From positions 19,654,001 through 19,718,000 of the forward strand of contig NC_090133.1 in NCBI RefSeq assembly GCF_040581485.1: a DNA stretch of 64,000 nt. Direction: 5' to 3'. The position numbers were made by a program, and so were the translations under genes. Positions within the stretch are counted from its first letter, which is position 1; every line of letters begins with the position of its first letter. The notes under the pieces were generated by a model. The model had not been told where the DNA came from. It saw only the letters and a list, made by a program, of their open reading frames with translations, and searched no databases. Source of the DNA: Linepithema humile. Taxonomy: Eukaryota > Arthropoda > Insecta > Hymenoptera > Formicidae. Positions 12,677 through 26,599 of this stretch are shown here, one piece after another.

Positions 12677-15600
12677 ATGTTTTCGAATGTGATCAAAAAC
12701 AGCATGACGTTGCTGATCAATACTATCATCGGCCTCTTCATATTGGCTGATGTTTCGTTGGCTAATTTAAATACACAAGGTGTCAAGTGCGGCACTGAGA
12801 AATATTGCAATATCTTGGAGTACTGCAGCACTTACGACAATCATTGCAGATCCTGTGCAATTGCTTGCGATGTCAACAGTCATAATTCTGAACCGGAAGA
12901 GTGCGCGCAGAAGTGTCAAGGTAAGCGATCAATATATTTTGTGTAAATATATCCGCTGTTCGAGCGTTGCGAATGATAGCAAGCGCGCGGATAGCGCGCA
13001 ACAATGTCATGTGTAAATCGAAAGTACAAAAATAAATAAGTGCGGTAAACCAGCGCTAAAATATTTTGCTTTCTTGTATTCTACGACGAGGCGTATTATG
13101 TGCTTTTCATATGCTATCGCCTTGTCGAGCAAAAAAGACGCGATAGCTCCGTCACGTGGCGTTATTAAAATCGCAAATCCAAGTTGAAATATTTTAAATA
13201 CGAAAACATGTCTAAAGATCTAACAATTTATAAATTTCAAGAGCTCCACTTTGTTAGCATATTTTAAAGAACAGCTTCTGTGATGAAAATATAAAAATTT
13301 GCGATATCGTCAAATATGAAAATATTCAAATTTTACACTCGCCGCATTTAATCCATAATTATGTCAATTACATTAACATTTTTGTTTCGGCTAGTATCTC
13401 GCAAATTTGAATTTATAATCCGTGATTTCCGATGTTTCCTGTAGGATTAATCACGTTATCATGATGCATTGTCCTAATCGTTCCGGTTTCTCGTTTTCAT
13501 GCGTCAAGTCTCGGCGCGTACAGAAAACCGGATAGTAGCACGGTGCTATCGTTGGAGCGCGGCGATGAAACGAACGAGCGAGCTGGTGGGCAAACCAACC
13601 TGGGCTCTCGGGTCCGTTGACTTTGCACCTGACTGTCCCTACCGACTTCCCACACGCGAACGCGGCCGATGAGTCATCTAGCTTCTTTTCTTCCTCCCTG
13701 CCACCTTCGGCGCCATCCTTTTCCTTTCAGCTTCTTTAGTTCCCCTCTTTCCTCGTTGTCCTTTTTCTTTCGTCCCGTTTCTGCTTGGAATTCAACGATG
13801 GTTTTACGGTGGGGAAGGGAAGGTGTGTTTCATGTTCCAACAGGTAGAGAGAAACGACTTTGCTCCTCATCGAGACGCATAAGGAATGAAATTTTCTTTC
13901 TCTACATCAAAAGAGGCCCCTTCGCGTGACGGAGCGATTTAGCGTATAAAATTATCCGTGTGGAGTTCCGTCAGGTCCCCATGGGTGTCGAGTACTCCAT
14001 TGAGAGTCCTCGGTCACGGTGTCCGGTTACATTTTGTCGGTAAACTCAGTTTGGGCTTATGTACAAATTCTATGTTAAGGAAGAGAACTTGTTGACTCTC
14101 GTTTTAGTAAAAAAGTCTGATGAAATCGGAACCATCGGGGACATTCTTTTCAGATTTTCGGTCAAGAATCTTGAAACGATAAAGATCATTTTAGGTTTCT
14201 TTATCCGATTCCACCAACGTAATTAACTTTAATCTCGGTTCAACTTACTCTTTGCCTTTTTCTAGTTCTAAGAACTAGTTCTAAGAATGCGAGATTAAAG
14301 TTAATCTATATTGGTGGAAATGGGCATTAGTATTCAAACTATTAGTATTTCGCAGCAAATGTGCGTGTTATCTAAATTATATTAAAAAATTTTCTAGTAA
14401 ATGCAACTTAAATTGATAATTAAATTCAATATTTTCAAGCTTCTATTATTTAATTATTATTTAGTACAATAAAATTGGCTGGTGTTAATCGATGAAATTG
14501 AATATCTTTGTTCCCCGGGTGATTTTTGCTTACGAATCTTATCATCATCGTGACCAAGCGTTCGCGGATCGATCCGCGCAAACTCGCGGTCCCAGGTCTG
14601 GGTTGAACGTTTGCCTCCCTCCTCGCTTTGGAACGAGGTCATCTCGCGTTTACAGTCACGATAAGGGCTCGCGATTACGCGCACTCACGTGCCGCAGGTA
14701 TGTAAGCAACCGTAGGTCGGAATTGTTTGCGCCACGTGTTGCTATCGCGACCGACTTCTTGGGTTTTACGCAGGCGTATCGGTGATAGCGTGAGTCTTCT
14801 GACAGGTAGATCATTGACTCGTAAGAAGAAATAGTGAGAATGTTAAAAAGAAGCATGTTCGATTGTGATGGCAAACGAATCGATTACACGTAAGAATTAA
14901 TTTTATAAGATGCAATTTTCTTCAAAATAGACTTGCAATTAGTGTTTTGATAGAACGTTAAATGTAAGAATAGATGAATATTTTACAGACAGAGTAAAAT
15001 TAACGAGTAAAAATTTATATACACATATCTGATCGTAGATATTTTAAATTGTAATTTTATGAAATGCAATTTTCTTCAAACTAAGCTCCCAATTAGATAA
15101 AATAAGCAAAGAGAAAGCACGTGTTTTGACAGAATGGTAAATGCAAAAATAAATGAGCATTTCACCGACATAGAATAAAATTAATTTGTAAAAGTTTGTA
15201 CATCTGATCGTAAATATTTTTAATTATAATTACGTGCTTTTGTTAATATTCTATGCTCACACTTTTATTCTGAAAAAAAATTATTGCCATACCGATGAGT
15301 TAATATATTAATATTATATTCATATTACTGAAGGGATGTTGTAAAAAGGCAATTAATTAATGTGGCGCACACTGTAATTGAATCATCTTCCTGAAACTAA
15401 TTGATTCGGCTTTCATTATGCGAACAATAACGTCGAGTTTCCCTTCCGTGCAACTGACACATAATGGTTAACAGTCATGGTTGGAGAAATCTTCTAGTTT
15501 TGTGACGTTCCTAGAGTCTGTAACGCTTTCTAAGTAAATGACTGGTAAACTCAAAGTTTTAATGAAACATTGTATTTCAAACTGTATGTTTCAAACATAC

Positions 15601-17247
15601 AATTAATGCAAGTGTCGTAACTTTTCGAGCACACATGTTGAGAAAGATAGCTCGAAACGTGCGCTATACGTGCGAGACGATCAATTGATTATTTGTCATT
15701 TCTTTTGATTTCAGTTTATCTTCAGGATCTTCAAGATCAGCGCTATGATGATCTCAGAGGTGAGTGGGCTTAGGTGTGAATAAAATATGCGCATAATTGT
15801 CGTGCATGCTTGAGAAAAATCGTGCGCGAACCGGAGATCTCAACGACGCAGATCTCACATGAGCGTCTCAGCTCGTAATTACCGCGTTTAATAGTGCAAA
15901 AAAACGCTATTATCATTTATCGTTGTTGATTTCATATTTATTTTTATCATGGAAATGTAAATTTCCAATAGATTCGTAATAAATTTGCAGTAGACTATAA
16001 GTATTTTTCTTTAAGCAATTTTTTAAATAACTCGCAACAAGATTTAGTATTTTAATACCATCTTGTATCAGTCTTGCATAATCGGTGATTACAGAAGAGT
16101 GATTGTAAGTTTTGTAATATTCTAGATTCAATATACAGGATGACTTTTCCTTTCTGATGCGATATTACTTCACATCGCATCGCGATTTAACTTTCACTCT
16201 CGAAGCTTCACGAGAACGAACATTGAAAATACTTCCAAGTATCTTTTAAAATCAGCGATTCGTTACAAAGCGATACGTTATGCAATTAATATTGTTGCAT
16301 CTTGCTAATTAGTCTCGAATTTCTTAAAAATTATTTTCATTTTGTTCGTGAATGTTTTAAATAAAATTATTCAGAGTTGTGTAAGAATTACTTAATATAT
16401 CTAATAATATAAATATTTTACCGAAATGTATTAATTGGTATGACAACTTTTATTATAATTTTAATGTCAAAAATGTTCTCAACAATGCGTTGAGAATAGA
16501 ACACTAATATTTTCGGGTAATCTTTACCTGACTCAAATCCTCATTGTTAGCTAAGATATTTTATTTTGAAAGTCTATTCTTTTTCTACAGCGGAAGTGGC
16601 AAAGCTCAAGATTAATTTCACGGTCGTGATCGTATTGATCTGCTTTTCACTACTCGGAATATTATATCTGCTGGGAAGGACCTTATTCTGGTGGGAAAGA
16701 ATCCAAAAATTCTTGCGAGCCCTATTCAGAAATAACTTGATAAAGGTAAAGTGACCTGCGATGGGTCTTTTCAGAAGATTTATTTTTATTTTGTGACAAG
16801 TTTTCTATGAAGTGCTGAAATGTGACAAGTTTATACAAAAAAAAAAAAGTTTAGCACATTCTTTTTTCTTTTTTTCTTTTTTCAGATTTTAAAGCAGTGA
16901 ATGGCTATACTGACAAACTTATTAAAATACTCTTTACGTGCTGTTTGTAATGCAGTTACGGGTACTTTGACACTTTAATTTCGCTGTTGTTTCAGGCAGC
17001 TAATAAGAACAAAGTGCAAGACGACGTCGAAGCCAACGCGAATAAACAAAACGGTCTCAAGTTGACTATACCGAGCATTAGTGCCACAGTGGAAACAGAG
17101 TCCAAGAGCACGGATAATAGTAATGGGAGCAACACCTCGCCGAATACCACGAGCACACCTCTCTCGCGCCGACACGCCAGCGAGGACACTACTCTCGACT
17201 ACGTCTACGATAATCCGGCGATGACGCCGAGTCCGGAGATCGCATAG
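12677..17247 (+). CDS. grnd: Protein grindelwald, TNF receptor
   Basis: Five exons: leader plus coding 12451-12920 (ATG 12677), 15715-15759, 16591-16745 and 16996-17247; with the noncoding exon ending at 7281 this gives the full gene. Phases 1, 1, 0 match and yield 231 residues, close to the 241 of fly Grindelwald. Residues 1-29 are a signal peptide (likely cut after SLA). Cysteines at 38, 44, 50, 57, 60, 64, 76 and 80 form the small cysteine-rich ectodomain. A single membrane helix spans about 104-125, followed by aromatic/basic LFWWERIQKFLR. The tail (149-231) is Ser/Thr/Asn-rich and ends DYVYDNPAM then TPSPEIA. In flies this receptor binds the TNF Eiger, works with Crumbs and Veli at the apical membrane, and drives JNK signalling. 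Family call rests on the cysteine pattern and layout. Confidence 0.88.
14209..14319. repeat. foldback element in grindelwald intron
   Basis: TTCCACCAA at 14209 starts a 29-30 base arm matched in inverse by 14290-14319 (ending TTGGTGGAA); both share AGATTAAAGTTAAT-type sequence with a small internal gap. The spacer contains a second perfect palindrome, CTAGTTCTAAGAACTAG. No transposase frame is present and no clear target duplication was seen. It looks like a miniature inverted-repeat element. Confidence 0.6.
14492..14785 (+). other. CpG-rich patch with possible exon in intron
   Basis: A 97-codon ATG frame lies in DNA richer in CpG than the rest of the intron. It crosses a strong donor-like site, GCCGCAG/GTATGT at about 14697, and an acceptor-like CGCGTTTACAG lies near 14654. 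It could be an alternative first or internal exon of the host gene. The product is not recognisable, so this is a weak candidate. Confidence 0.15.
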
Positions 17248-17547
17248 GCGAGGACGAAAGCACGCGAGAGCGCGTTTTAAGGTTACAGATTTTGAATATT
17301 TAATATTGAAAAAATAACAACACACGCAAGATTGACTTTGTTGAAAAAATTGTTGAAAAGAAATATTTGTCCTAAAAATGTACAATGTGCACAATGTGAA
17401 GTTCCACCGCGGAGCCAGTTGAAGTAACTTTGTGATAATCATTTTTGTAAAGAAAGAGGAAAAGGTGTTTGAAAAGCCACGTTTGAGGAAAGAATCATAT
17501 TGAAACCTTGAATAACTCTGGCTCAAACTATCTCGAAACAGAAACGT

Positions 17548-17727
17548 AATAAAGGATGTGGCAAAATGTAATTTATATGCAACGTGACGCGCTTACTCCT
17601 TCCTATTCTGTGAATCCATATTGGAATATTTCGTAAGATTTCTTACGTTTTTTCGAAGTATTTTGTTGATAATTAGTGATGAGCGATTGAATGAGAACAT
17701 CACTCTACTTTGTCTTTCTCGAATAAA
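17548..17727 (+). terminator. grindelwald poly(A) signals
   Basis: AATAAA occurs at 17548-17553, about 300 bases after the stop codon, followed by a GT-bearing segment. A second copy is at 17722-17727 and others lie near 17987. The first is the likely main site and the later ones could give longer 3' UTR forms. Confidence 0.45.
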
Positions 17728-19822
17728 ATTCGTACAATTGTCACAGATATTAAACTGTTTCTAAGGGCGATATTTATAGTCAATTGTTATTCCATGAATG
17801 ACCACAGCCTCGCATAGAATAATTACTCATATCATAATTACATTATTTCTCTCTCTCAATGATTCTTCATCATTAAATGACGAATCATAAATCAAATAAT
17901 TTGCTGTTAACATATGTGTGTAACATTTTTTATTAGAACTTGAGAATAATGCGTAGTTATGTCCAATATAGATTAATTAGGCTGTGAATAAAAAATGATA
18001 ATATTTTGAAGAATATCTGCGTCGTTTATACGCCGAGATTATGAATATCGCCCTAATAAGTTATTTGTACAGATGTAAAATAGTACCATAAGCTTGGAGT
18101 GATTCGTGAACGCGTATCACGCCTCCGCGAACCGTGCGGCTGTGTGACTTAATTAAATAATGATTAACGCGACACACTCGCGCGATGTAGACGCGCGTGG
18201 TGCAGTTCCGTCGACTTAATGCTCTCGCTCTTAAACTGCTGTCATCATGGCGAGACGTCTCGCTTTACCGCAGCTATAATATTAACTCCGACATAAGGAC
18301 GCATTTTGTTGTAAAACAGACTAAGTGCTTTTAAAATTACTTTCTCATTGGTTGAACGTTATTTTATTGACTCTTCAAATATCTCTAAAAATTTATTTTT
18401 TATTTTTTATGGCAACGATAGCTCTGTGCATCAATGTTAATAGCATTTCGGATATCATCAATTATAAGGATATTTACGAATAAAATTTTTTTATTATAGT
18501 ATTAAATAATGTTCAGCGTTAAATACTTCGAAGAATATTTACAAATTGTATCATTCTGCAGTGTTTTACGATTATTTTAATGATTATTCGCTCAGTCGCT
18601 AAAATAAAGGTTAACGCGATCGAGATCAGTGCGAAAATTTTTATTATAAACTATGCACAGCGCGCGTCTGTACATGCTTTAGCAATAAGTACTTAATGAA
18701 TATATCTTGAGAATCGTATCCTTATCAGCCATTCCGTCCATGAAAGGCCTTCCGAGCAAATGTGCGCGTAGAAAACGACGCACTTTGCATAGGTCAGTGA
18801 CGTTGCACGCGAGGACGAAAGGAAATCGATAATAATTTTATCGCGAGCCAGCGCTCGAGGCATCGAGCATTCTAATGTTGCTAAATCCTGTGGCAACGTC
18901 AATCAACTTTATCAGAGTAACTACAAATATAAAAATTTTATTTAATTTATATTGAAATGTGAACAATTTTCAATTTAATCAATCCTTTTAGAAATGTTGC
19001 TGGGTTTCGTGTAAAATATAACTTGCTCAAAATAAGCTCGCGCTCAAGTATCGTTTGCTTCCTGAAGAATCTCCTATTTTTATCGATTGGAGGAAGTGTT
19101 CGATTGATGCTCAATTTTAATGGACAAATGTTCAGAAAAGTTGCTCAAACTCATAACTTATTTTTCTGATTAATAATGATTTAAACAAATTTCTCTTTTA
19201 GTTAACAATTTTTATGATATGAAATATAAACTCTAGAAAATCAAATAATATTTATGCACATTGAAATACTCGTAATTAATTTTGAGCAGAATTTTCAAAT
19301 AGATTGTATTTTCATCGATTAATTTTATAACTCAAACTCTAGGCAAAATTAAAAATACGGCTCTGTTTCAGTAATCAAAAAATTTACTATATCAGTTGAA
19401 AATAAAATGTTTTACTTTCGTCCCGCGTAGCAATCACTGGTCTTAGATTTAATCATCTACACGTCAGTTCACCATTCTTAGCGGTTAGCGAATTAGTTTT
19501 AATTTTTATACATTAGTGCACTTTTCATTTCGTTATGTGATCTCCTTCGAGGGTGGATCAACGTCTTCCAGAAACGAAGATATTAACTTTGCCCAAAGGC
19601 AGCTCTTAATTTTAAGTCGAGCTACAAATGTAGCGGATAGTCTACTTTTAGCTTACTTTTAGTTTTTCCATTGATATATGCAAGTGAAAAGATCTAAAAA
19701 ACTTTTAACGATTGCTCGCGAACTAATTGTAAGTTCGAAAATGGAGAATACTAAACGATTATAAAGAGATTTTGAGAACAAGCTTTTCTTAACTTTCCTG
19801 TTAATGTACTTAAGTAAATTAT

Positions 19823-19880
19823 ATTTAACTTAAATTAAATATTTAACTTAAATTAAATATTTAACTTGAATTAAATATTT
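19823..19880. repeat. 18-bp tandem repeat, 3.2 copies
   Basis: The unit ATTTAACTTAAATTAAAT is repeated at 19823, 19841 and 19859. The third copy differs by one base (TTGAAT for TTAAAT), and a partial fourth follows. Confidence 0.85.
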
Positions 19881-20303
19881 CATAAATTATTTTAATCATA
19901 AAAACATTTATTAGTAATATCAGTTAATTTAATGGACAATATATCGTTTCTCAACTTTTTATTTTCGGATAGTATTGATAATTAAGATATTGCTTATTGA
20001 TATTTTAATTTTAAACAATTTTTCGTGACATAATAAATTTGTATTAATGATGTAGAATGTAAATTTGTTTATTCTTGACAAAATGCGTGTCGGCATATGA
20101 TCTGAATCTGTCAGTGCTTCACATTGATTATATTATCGTACTTATTATTATATTATTGTAACATCCACGTGACTTAAGACATGTCTTTTTATGATAAGAT
20201 ACGATCTGACATAATTAAAAGATATGAAATGCGCGTGCCTTTTCGACGGATTTTTCCGATATAGAAATATTTGTGGTATAGAAATTTATTTGTGTAAAAT
20301 ATA

Positions 20304-20326
20304 AATATATATATATATATATATAA
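20304..20326. repeat. AT microsatellite
   Basis: About ten consecutive AT dinucleotides in intergenic DNA. Confidence 0.9.
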
Positions 20327-21329
20327 AATGAATGAAAATTATTATAAGTATCGATAAATAGTTTAGATATGTTCATTTAGTTAATTCATTAATCACTACA
20401 TATCATCACAAGATATATGTAAATAAGAAGCTTCAATCTGGCTTGATTTTAATTATAGAACTATAATAAATAAGATATTTAAGATAATCGAAATGCGTTA
20501 ATACGACGATTTTATAAAGTTTGTAGATGCTATGATATTTGTATGCTAAGGATTTTACTGATGTTTGTGCGTGAAGAATTTTACTTGTCATGAGTATTAA
20601 TTGTTAAGGAAAGTCGCGTAATATACATTCCATTGTACATTTTTCCGAAATATATGTTAGTTACCGAGATATATTTATATTCTGAAGATCAATATTTTAT
20701 GATTCGAGCGACAGTATTTTATCATTGTTATCATGCCGCTCGGAAAATATAGAAACTAATTCGCGTCTGTTTTGATTACATTCATTTAAAAAACGCTGCG
20801 ACTTTTGCATCAATCTTGAACGTTTGGCGTTATTTTATTCAAAGATTTTTTGAACTTAGGTATAAATATAAGAAATATAAGAAAATGTTTTTGTCAAGCA
20901 GCAACTTCGTTTCTTGTAAATAAAAATATATATAACAATTTATTGATGATAGAGTGAAATTTCTTTCAACTTCAATCTTCTTTTTATTATGTACTTCGGT
21001 CTTTTTTAGACAAAAAATAGTCTTTCTTAACGTATGCTATTTACTTTTGAATCAATTTAATTTTGATGTAGAAAAAATTCATCGGTTTTGAACATTACTG
21101 TGACATTAATTTTCTTGCAATTTATAAATGTTGTGAAAAAAAGAAATAATATTTAAGTCAGTGAATGCACCATAATAGAAGTCATAAATTATTATAAAAG
21201 TCATGAACTTATTCTTGTATTTAAGTGTATGATAAATCAGATTTCTTTCTACTTGCAACCAAAATTAATGAAGGAAAAGATTAATGCGGGCACAATCGAA
21301 ACAAAAGCAATCTACGCAAAATCTATCGA

Positions 21330-21610
21330 CAATTTCATGTACTCGCATAAAGTACAATCACGAAAGGCGGTGGCCGAGGGCGATGTGGAGCAGCGGCGGA
21401 GGAGAATCCGCAATTATTCAATCGTGGCCCGTGGAGTCGCGTTTAACGCGTCGCTCTTTCACCGTCACAGACGTTTTGCAGAGCGCGCAGAAGAAGAAGC
21501 GGCACATTCATAATCTCGTTGCTGCATATCATCGCGCAATCTCGAAATCTCGGTTCGGCGCGAGATCAAACGAGTCGGAGCGACGCGTGTTAATTTCGTA
21601 ATAATATCGA
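21330..21610 (+). promoter_or_regulatory. CpG-rich leader/promoter patch of transporter
   Basis: A CpG-dense segment in AT-rich DNA lies about 450 bases before the transporter start codon. Its two overlapping plus-strand frames (from 21229 and 21284) have no recognisable products and are likely by-products of base composition. An acceptor-like TTTTTAATTTTAG ending at 21718 could join an upstream leader to the start exon, but no clear donor was identified. It is interpreted as promoter and 5' UTR. Confidence 0.35.
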
Positions 21611-22048
21611 ATTCAATTATTTTCACCGTAATTATTTATCCGATTTTCTGCTATTCTATTTTTTGAAAAAATTTGACGAATTTATCTGTGTTAGTGACAC
21701 GTAATTTTTTAATTTTAGAACCTGAGCGATGTGAAAACAAGGAAATTTTTACAAGTGCAATACCGTTCGTGGACCGATTTTACGCAAAGTTTTATGCGTC
21801 TTCATAAGTTTATCATCTTTAAAATTCGCTAAATGTAGTTTTAACGATCGCCACACTTTTATGGGATGCTGGAGATTTTACGCGCTACGAAAGATAATTG
21901 TGACGCGGATTTTTATAAGTCTGCTATAAATATTGAATATCAAACACCTGAATCGAATGATATAATGTCCGCGGTGGTGCCAAAGTATAAAATTGTGAAC
22001 ATCTGATTTAGATTGGTTTTCTATCTGATAAAACAAACTTGAGAGGCA

Positions 22049-25000
22049 ATGGATTCAACGGAGAGACGATCGTTCGACTTGGTCGATTTGATCGTGTTCA
22101 TTGGAATGCTGGGCGTTTCTGCCCTCGTAGGCGTCTATCAGTATTATGCGTCTAGAAAGAAGGCAGACGCTGTGGGAGAGTACCTCGTAGGCGGTCAAAA
22201 GATGTCTATATTTCCAATAAGCATGTCACTGATAGCAAGGTAAGAAATTAAATTTTACCAGGTCTCTCAGCTTGACGTCGTAATGTCGAGAAACAAATAT
22301 ATGCTTTCTAAGATTTTGTAATAAATTTTTACGTTTTCTTGAAATATATGATACATAAAAGTAATCGGATTAATTAATTTATAACTGACTCACTGGGAAA
22401 ATATAGAACGTCTGTAGAGGAACTGTTCTATTAACCGGAAGTATATAGGGCACTTCCAATTTCCGTGAGGTGACGTTTGTTTCAATTGGTTGTCAAGGCT
22501 GTCTAGTTAAAGTTGTAAAATTATTAATAGTCACTGATCCACGTGTCCGAATAAGAAAATTTATTCTAAGTCATCTATCTTAGTCATTCGCTGTTAACGC
22601 TTTATTGACAGTAACTGTTATGAGTCTGCTTCTGAGTTAAGCACAGGTTGCGTTGGTGAACCCGGTGAAATTGCATTTCTAATGAATCTTTATTTATTTT
22701 TTTTTTGACTGATATATATTGTAAAAATTTATAAATTTATTTAGAAGAAATATTAACTATGTTTGTGCAATGACATATATGTACTAGTAAAATCTGATTT
22801 TTAGAAGAAGTCATCAATCGCTTCTAAATGTTCATCGCTTTGCAAATTGACAACTTGACATTCAATCGACAGCGTAAAATTCCATAATTCGTGCATTTGA
22901 TATTAGTTGAAAAATTATGGCGTCGTTTAAATTCACCTTGTATGAATATTGCAATGTTACGAGTTGTTTTAAGAACGGCGTCTTGAAATTGCAGCTACGT
23001 GTCGGGCATAGCAATGTTGGGACTGCCGGCCGAAATGTATGTTTACGGTACGCAATTATGGTGCATCGTGATCGCGGATTCTTTCGTGTCTCTGACGATG
23101 GCGATCGTGTATCTGCCAGTTTTTTACGGGCTTCAAATTACGTCATCTTATGAGGTATGATCGAATCCATATGATAATGAATTATGTAACGATAAACTAA
23201 TGCTATTAATATCGATATTTTTGCAGTATTTGGAGTTGAGGTTTAATCGAGTGGTCAGGCTCATGGGATCAGTTATCTTCATCATCAAGATGGTGAGATC
23301 TATCTTTGTTAAATAAATAAATGAATTCAGAAATCTTTAATTCGGAAATTTCGCAAATCCGTGTTCTTTGAATTTATTCTCCGTTGTTTTGAGTAGAAAG
23401 ATCCTTGTTAAATTCGCTCTTCTCAACGTTGCTAGAATTGCTAGAAATACTAAGAATTTATCGAAGCGTTGAACTTGGTACGTGTCAATCTCGCGAGCTG
23501 TTCGTCACGTCGAGCAATCTTGCGCTTGCAGCTGCTTTACATACCGCTGGTGATATACGTGCCGGCGCTAGCCTTCAATCAGGCGACTGGAATGGACCTC
23601 TACACGATCGCCTTGCTGGTCTGCGCCGTGTGTATCTTCTACACGACGCTGGTAAGAACATCGCCTAAATTCGAGCATCGCCACGAAGAGATAAATTTTT
23701 TGCACTTTTAAATGTTAGTGGCCGTCAAATTAGATTTTTATAAGAAATTATATAATCAGACGACTCTATTATTAATGCTAAGTGTAAAATAAGCGTTTCA
23801 AAGCAAAATAATAGCATTATTCAATATCGTAAAATTTAGTATGATCGGTCATTTTATAATCTTTCATTTTAGGGTGGCTTGAAAGCGGTCGTCTGGACAG
23901 ACACCATTCAAACGGTGTTAATGTTCGGTGCCGTCATCGCCGTAGCGGCACTCGGCACAAGTAGGGTCGGCGGGGTGACGGAAGTATGGAAAAGGAATTT
24001 CGATACCGGAAGAATTGAGTTTTTCAAGTACGAACGGATTCTCCTCTCTATCGTTGTTATTATAATCAATTTGTTATTAATTTTCCTATAGTGCTGCACT
24101 AACGCTCAGTTATAATTTTATCAATCCCTTATCGCATGTAAGTACTGCACAATAGACGTTGTTACTCGTTCTCTTCCTGTTTTAATCAGTATGGATCCGG
24201 ATCCTACGGTGAGGCATACTTTCTGGTCCGTGGTGGTCGGCAACTATTTAAATTGGTTAGCCACGTGTTCGGTGAATCAAGCGATGGTGCAAAGGTGCCT
24301 GGCGATGCCGAACTTGCGGAAGTCCAATGTGTAAGTCTGAGAAATGCTTTATGATGCACGGCGGCGCGTCTTGCTCATTTAATCCCCCTTTTGTATCTAG
24401 GGCGATTATGATAATGGCCGTAGGCATAGTCAGCATTGTCTCATTATGCTGCTACACGGGAATCGTCATCTACGCGGCCTTTTATGACTGTGATCCGGTC
24501 ACGACAAAGGTAAAGAGATTTCGGCGATTCGCAGGAAAGTAAATTTTCGAAATGTCTTAAAGTCTCTAATCTTAATTAATCTAAACAAAATCCATGACAA
24601 TATTATGATCAATTCTTCATTAATTCCATGGCAATCTTACGTAGATTAGATAAAATTTTTCGGCGAAGATTAATTAAAAGATTGTGTTTCAGCAAATACA
24701 AAAGCCCGATCAACTATTACCATACTTCGTGATGGAGTTGTCAGACGCGATACCGGGCTTGCCAGGACTATTCGTTTCCGGTGTATTCAGTGCGGCATTA
24801 AGGTACTGTGAAATATACGGATATTTTTCCGACTGTATTTTTTGCGGATTTCGCGTCAATTTTAAATTATAGTATTTACTGACGTCTACAAGTAAAGAAA
24901 AGATTGATTAGCGAAAGTGAGAGAGTCTCACTCTCGTTGATGCTCTATACATCCGATTATTCTCCGTCTTTGTGATTACATAATACGTTCACCTGTTGAC

Positions 25001-26595
25001 CTCTAGTACAATGTCAACCGGATTGAATTCCATGTCGGGCGTGATCTACGAAGACATGATCAAGCCGTGTCTCCGTAAGCCGATCTCCAACGTCGGCGCG
25101 AGTCGCATAATGAAAGCCACGGTTGTAATAATAGGAGCCATTTGCGTGGGCCTCGTCTTCATGGTGGAAAAACTATCCGGTTTGATTCAGGTAAAACGTC
25201 CGCGTATCATGTCGAATGTTTGTGTTTTCAGATCATTTAAAAATTCATAAATTAGTTTCCCGATTCATTCTTGATTATAGAGAGCTATTGATCTTTTTTT
25301 CAGGCTGGTAAAAGCTTGTCGGGAATAACGGCTGGACCTTTACTTGGGGTGTTTACGTTGGGTATGTTGTTTCCAATGGCAAATTCCATGGTAAGATAGT
25401 CGTAAAGAAATCAGTCAAGTACATAGTAAACGCTTTCAAGTTTATTTTAACGACAAACATAGATTTAACTTCCTACCGCTTATATCTAGATCTTATCTAC
25501 CTGTATTTCCAATAGTTTGTTTCAAAGATATTGTTATTTACACACAGAATTTGAGTTTAAGTCTTACTCTAATATCAGGATATCTCAAAATCTCCGGTAA
25601 CAGATCATTTCTTCGGGATTTTGAAATCACTGACGAAGATGTTAAGCATTCACCGACTTTTGTGTAGCGCAGAAAATGTTATTTATTACAATTTTAGAGC
25701 AAAATTTCTGTAAAATAAAATTTTCTTATTTCTTTGGAAAATAATCCTTTGCCTAATTGGATGTATAATAGAGATACAATCAACAATATTTATATTTAAT
25801 TAAACATAAATATTTAGTGACGAAACATTGTCGATGACGCATAGTCAGTAAATGTCATGAACGTCGTGATCTCAATGCAGCTCCAGATTATATAATCGAT
25901 CCGCGGAAGCTGTCATTAAATTTAAGTTGGTTCTGAGAAATCCTGTGTTCGCCGAGCGAACTTCTTGTCTCTAGCCTCTTACCCGAACAGGGAGCGCTTG
26001 TCGGCGGGCTGCTTAGTCTGAATTTGGTCGCTTGGATCTCGTTCGGCACACAGGCGGCGATCTCCAATGGATCGATCTACTTCCCGGTGAAACCGGTGTC
26101 GGTGGAGAACTGCTCCGAGTCATTGAGAAGCACCGTCGGGAATTTCACAATGATCGTCGAGACTGCTGTCAGGTACATTCAAATTCCTCTCGCATACAAG
26201 AAACTGCGTAATAATTTTATGTTCGTTGTAATTAAATTGTCCTTATTTTTTCAGAGAGCAACCTTTCTTCCTGTACAAATTGTCGTATCTCTGGTATACG
26301 TGGGTGGGTTTCCTAACTACGATTCTGGTCGGCTTGTTAGTGTCGTGGTTCACGGGCCCATCTAAGTACAGCCGCGCGGACAAGAGACTATTTACTCCCG
26401 TTATACACGGTCTTTTACGACCGGGGGATCCTCAGAAAGCGGTGCGTATATTCCGTAATCCTCGATCAGGAAAAATCTTATCTTGCTAATGTGATCCTTT
26501 TTTTTTTTTTTTTTTTACAGAATGAAGCTGAACTCGTGAAAATGACGAATGAGATGAAGAAGGATACGATGACACAAACTTTTTCAAAATCTTAG
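22049..26595 (+). CDS. SLC5-family Na+-coupled solute transporter
   Basis: Thirteen exons join in phase: 22049-22239, 22995-23154, 23227-23292, 23532-23651, 23873-24027, 24190-24330, 24401-24509, 24693-24802, 25007-25190, 25304-25390, 25991-26172, 26255-26441, 26521-26595. The 588-residue product has the usual family length and about 13 membrane segments. SLIASYVSGIAMLGLPAEMY (residues 60-79), GGLKAVVWTD (180-189) and SAALSTMSTGLNSMSG (about 345-360, the sodium-site region) are family hallmarks. NGS 467, NCS 481 and NFT 492 are possible glycosylation sites. It resembles the sodium-coupled monocarboxylate (SLC5A8/A12) and multivitamin (SLC5A6) branch, so it should move small anions or vitamins inward across the plasma membrane with sodium. 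The substrate cannot be read from sequence. The last acceptor is preceded by a 19-base T tract. Confidence 0.93.
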
Positions 26596-26599
26596 CTCT

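Larger units (their letters stand above)
17730..21300. other. AT-rich spacer between grnd and transporter
   Basis: No supportable gene in about 3.5 kb. A CpG-richer patch lies near 18100-18250. The rest is AT-rich with a tandem repeat at 19823-19880 and an AT microsatellite near 20305-20324. Short frames such as minus 18693-18902 show no recognisable product. Confidence 0.5.

Noticed and set aside
16975..17526. 183-codon open frame on the minus strand, the longest in the window
   Set aside because: It lies antisense to the last Grindelwald exon and its 3' UTR; the plus-strand exon is phase-consistent and recognisable, so this is its shadow.
21229..21601. Two overlapping plus-strand frames upstream of the transporter
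   Set aside because: They sit in a CpG-rich leader patch, are basic and repetitive, and are not in frame with the transporter start; better explained as 5' UTR.
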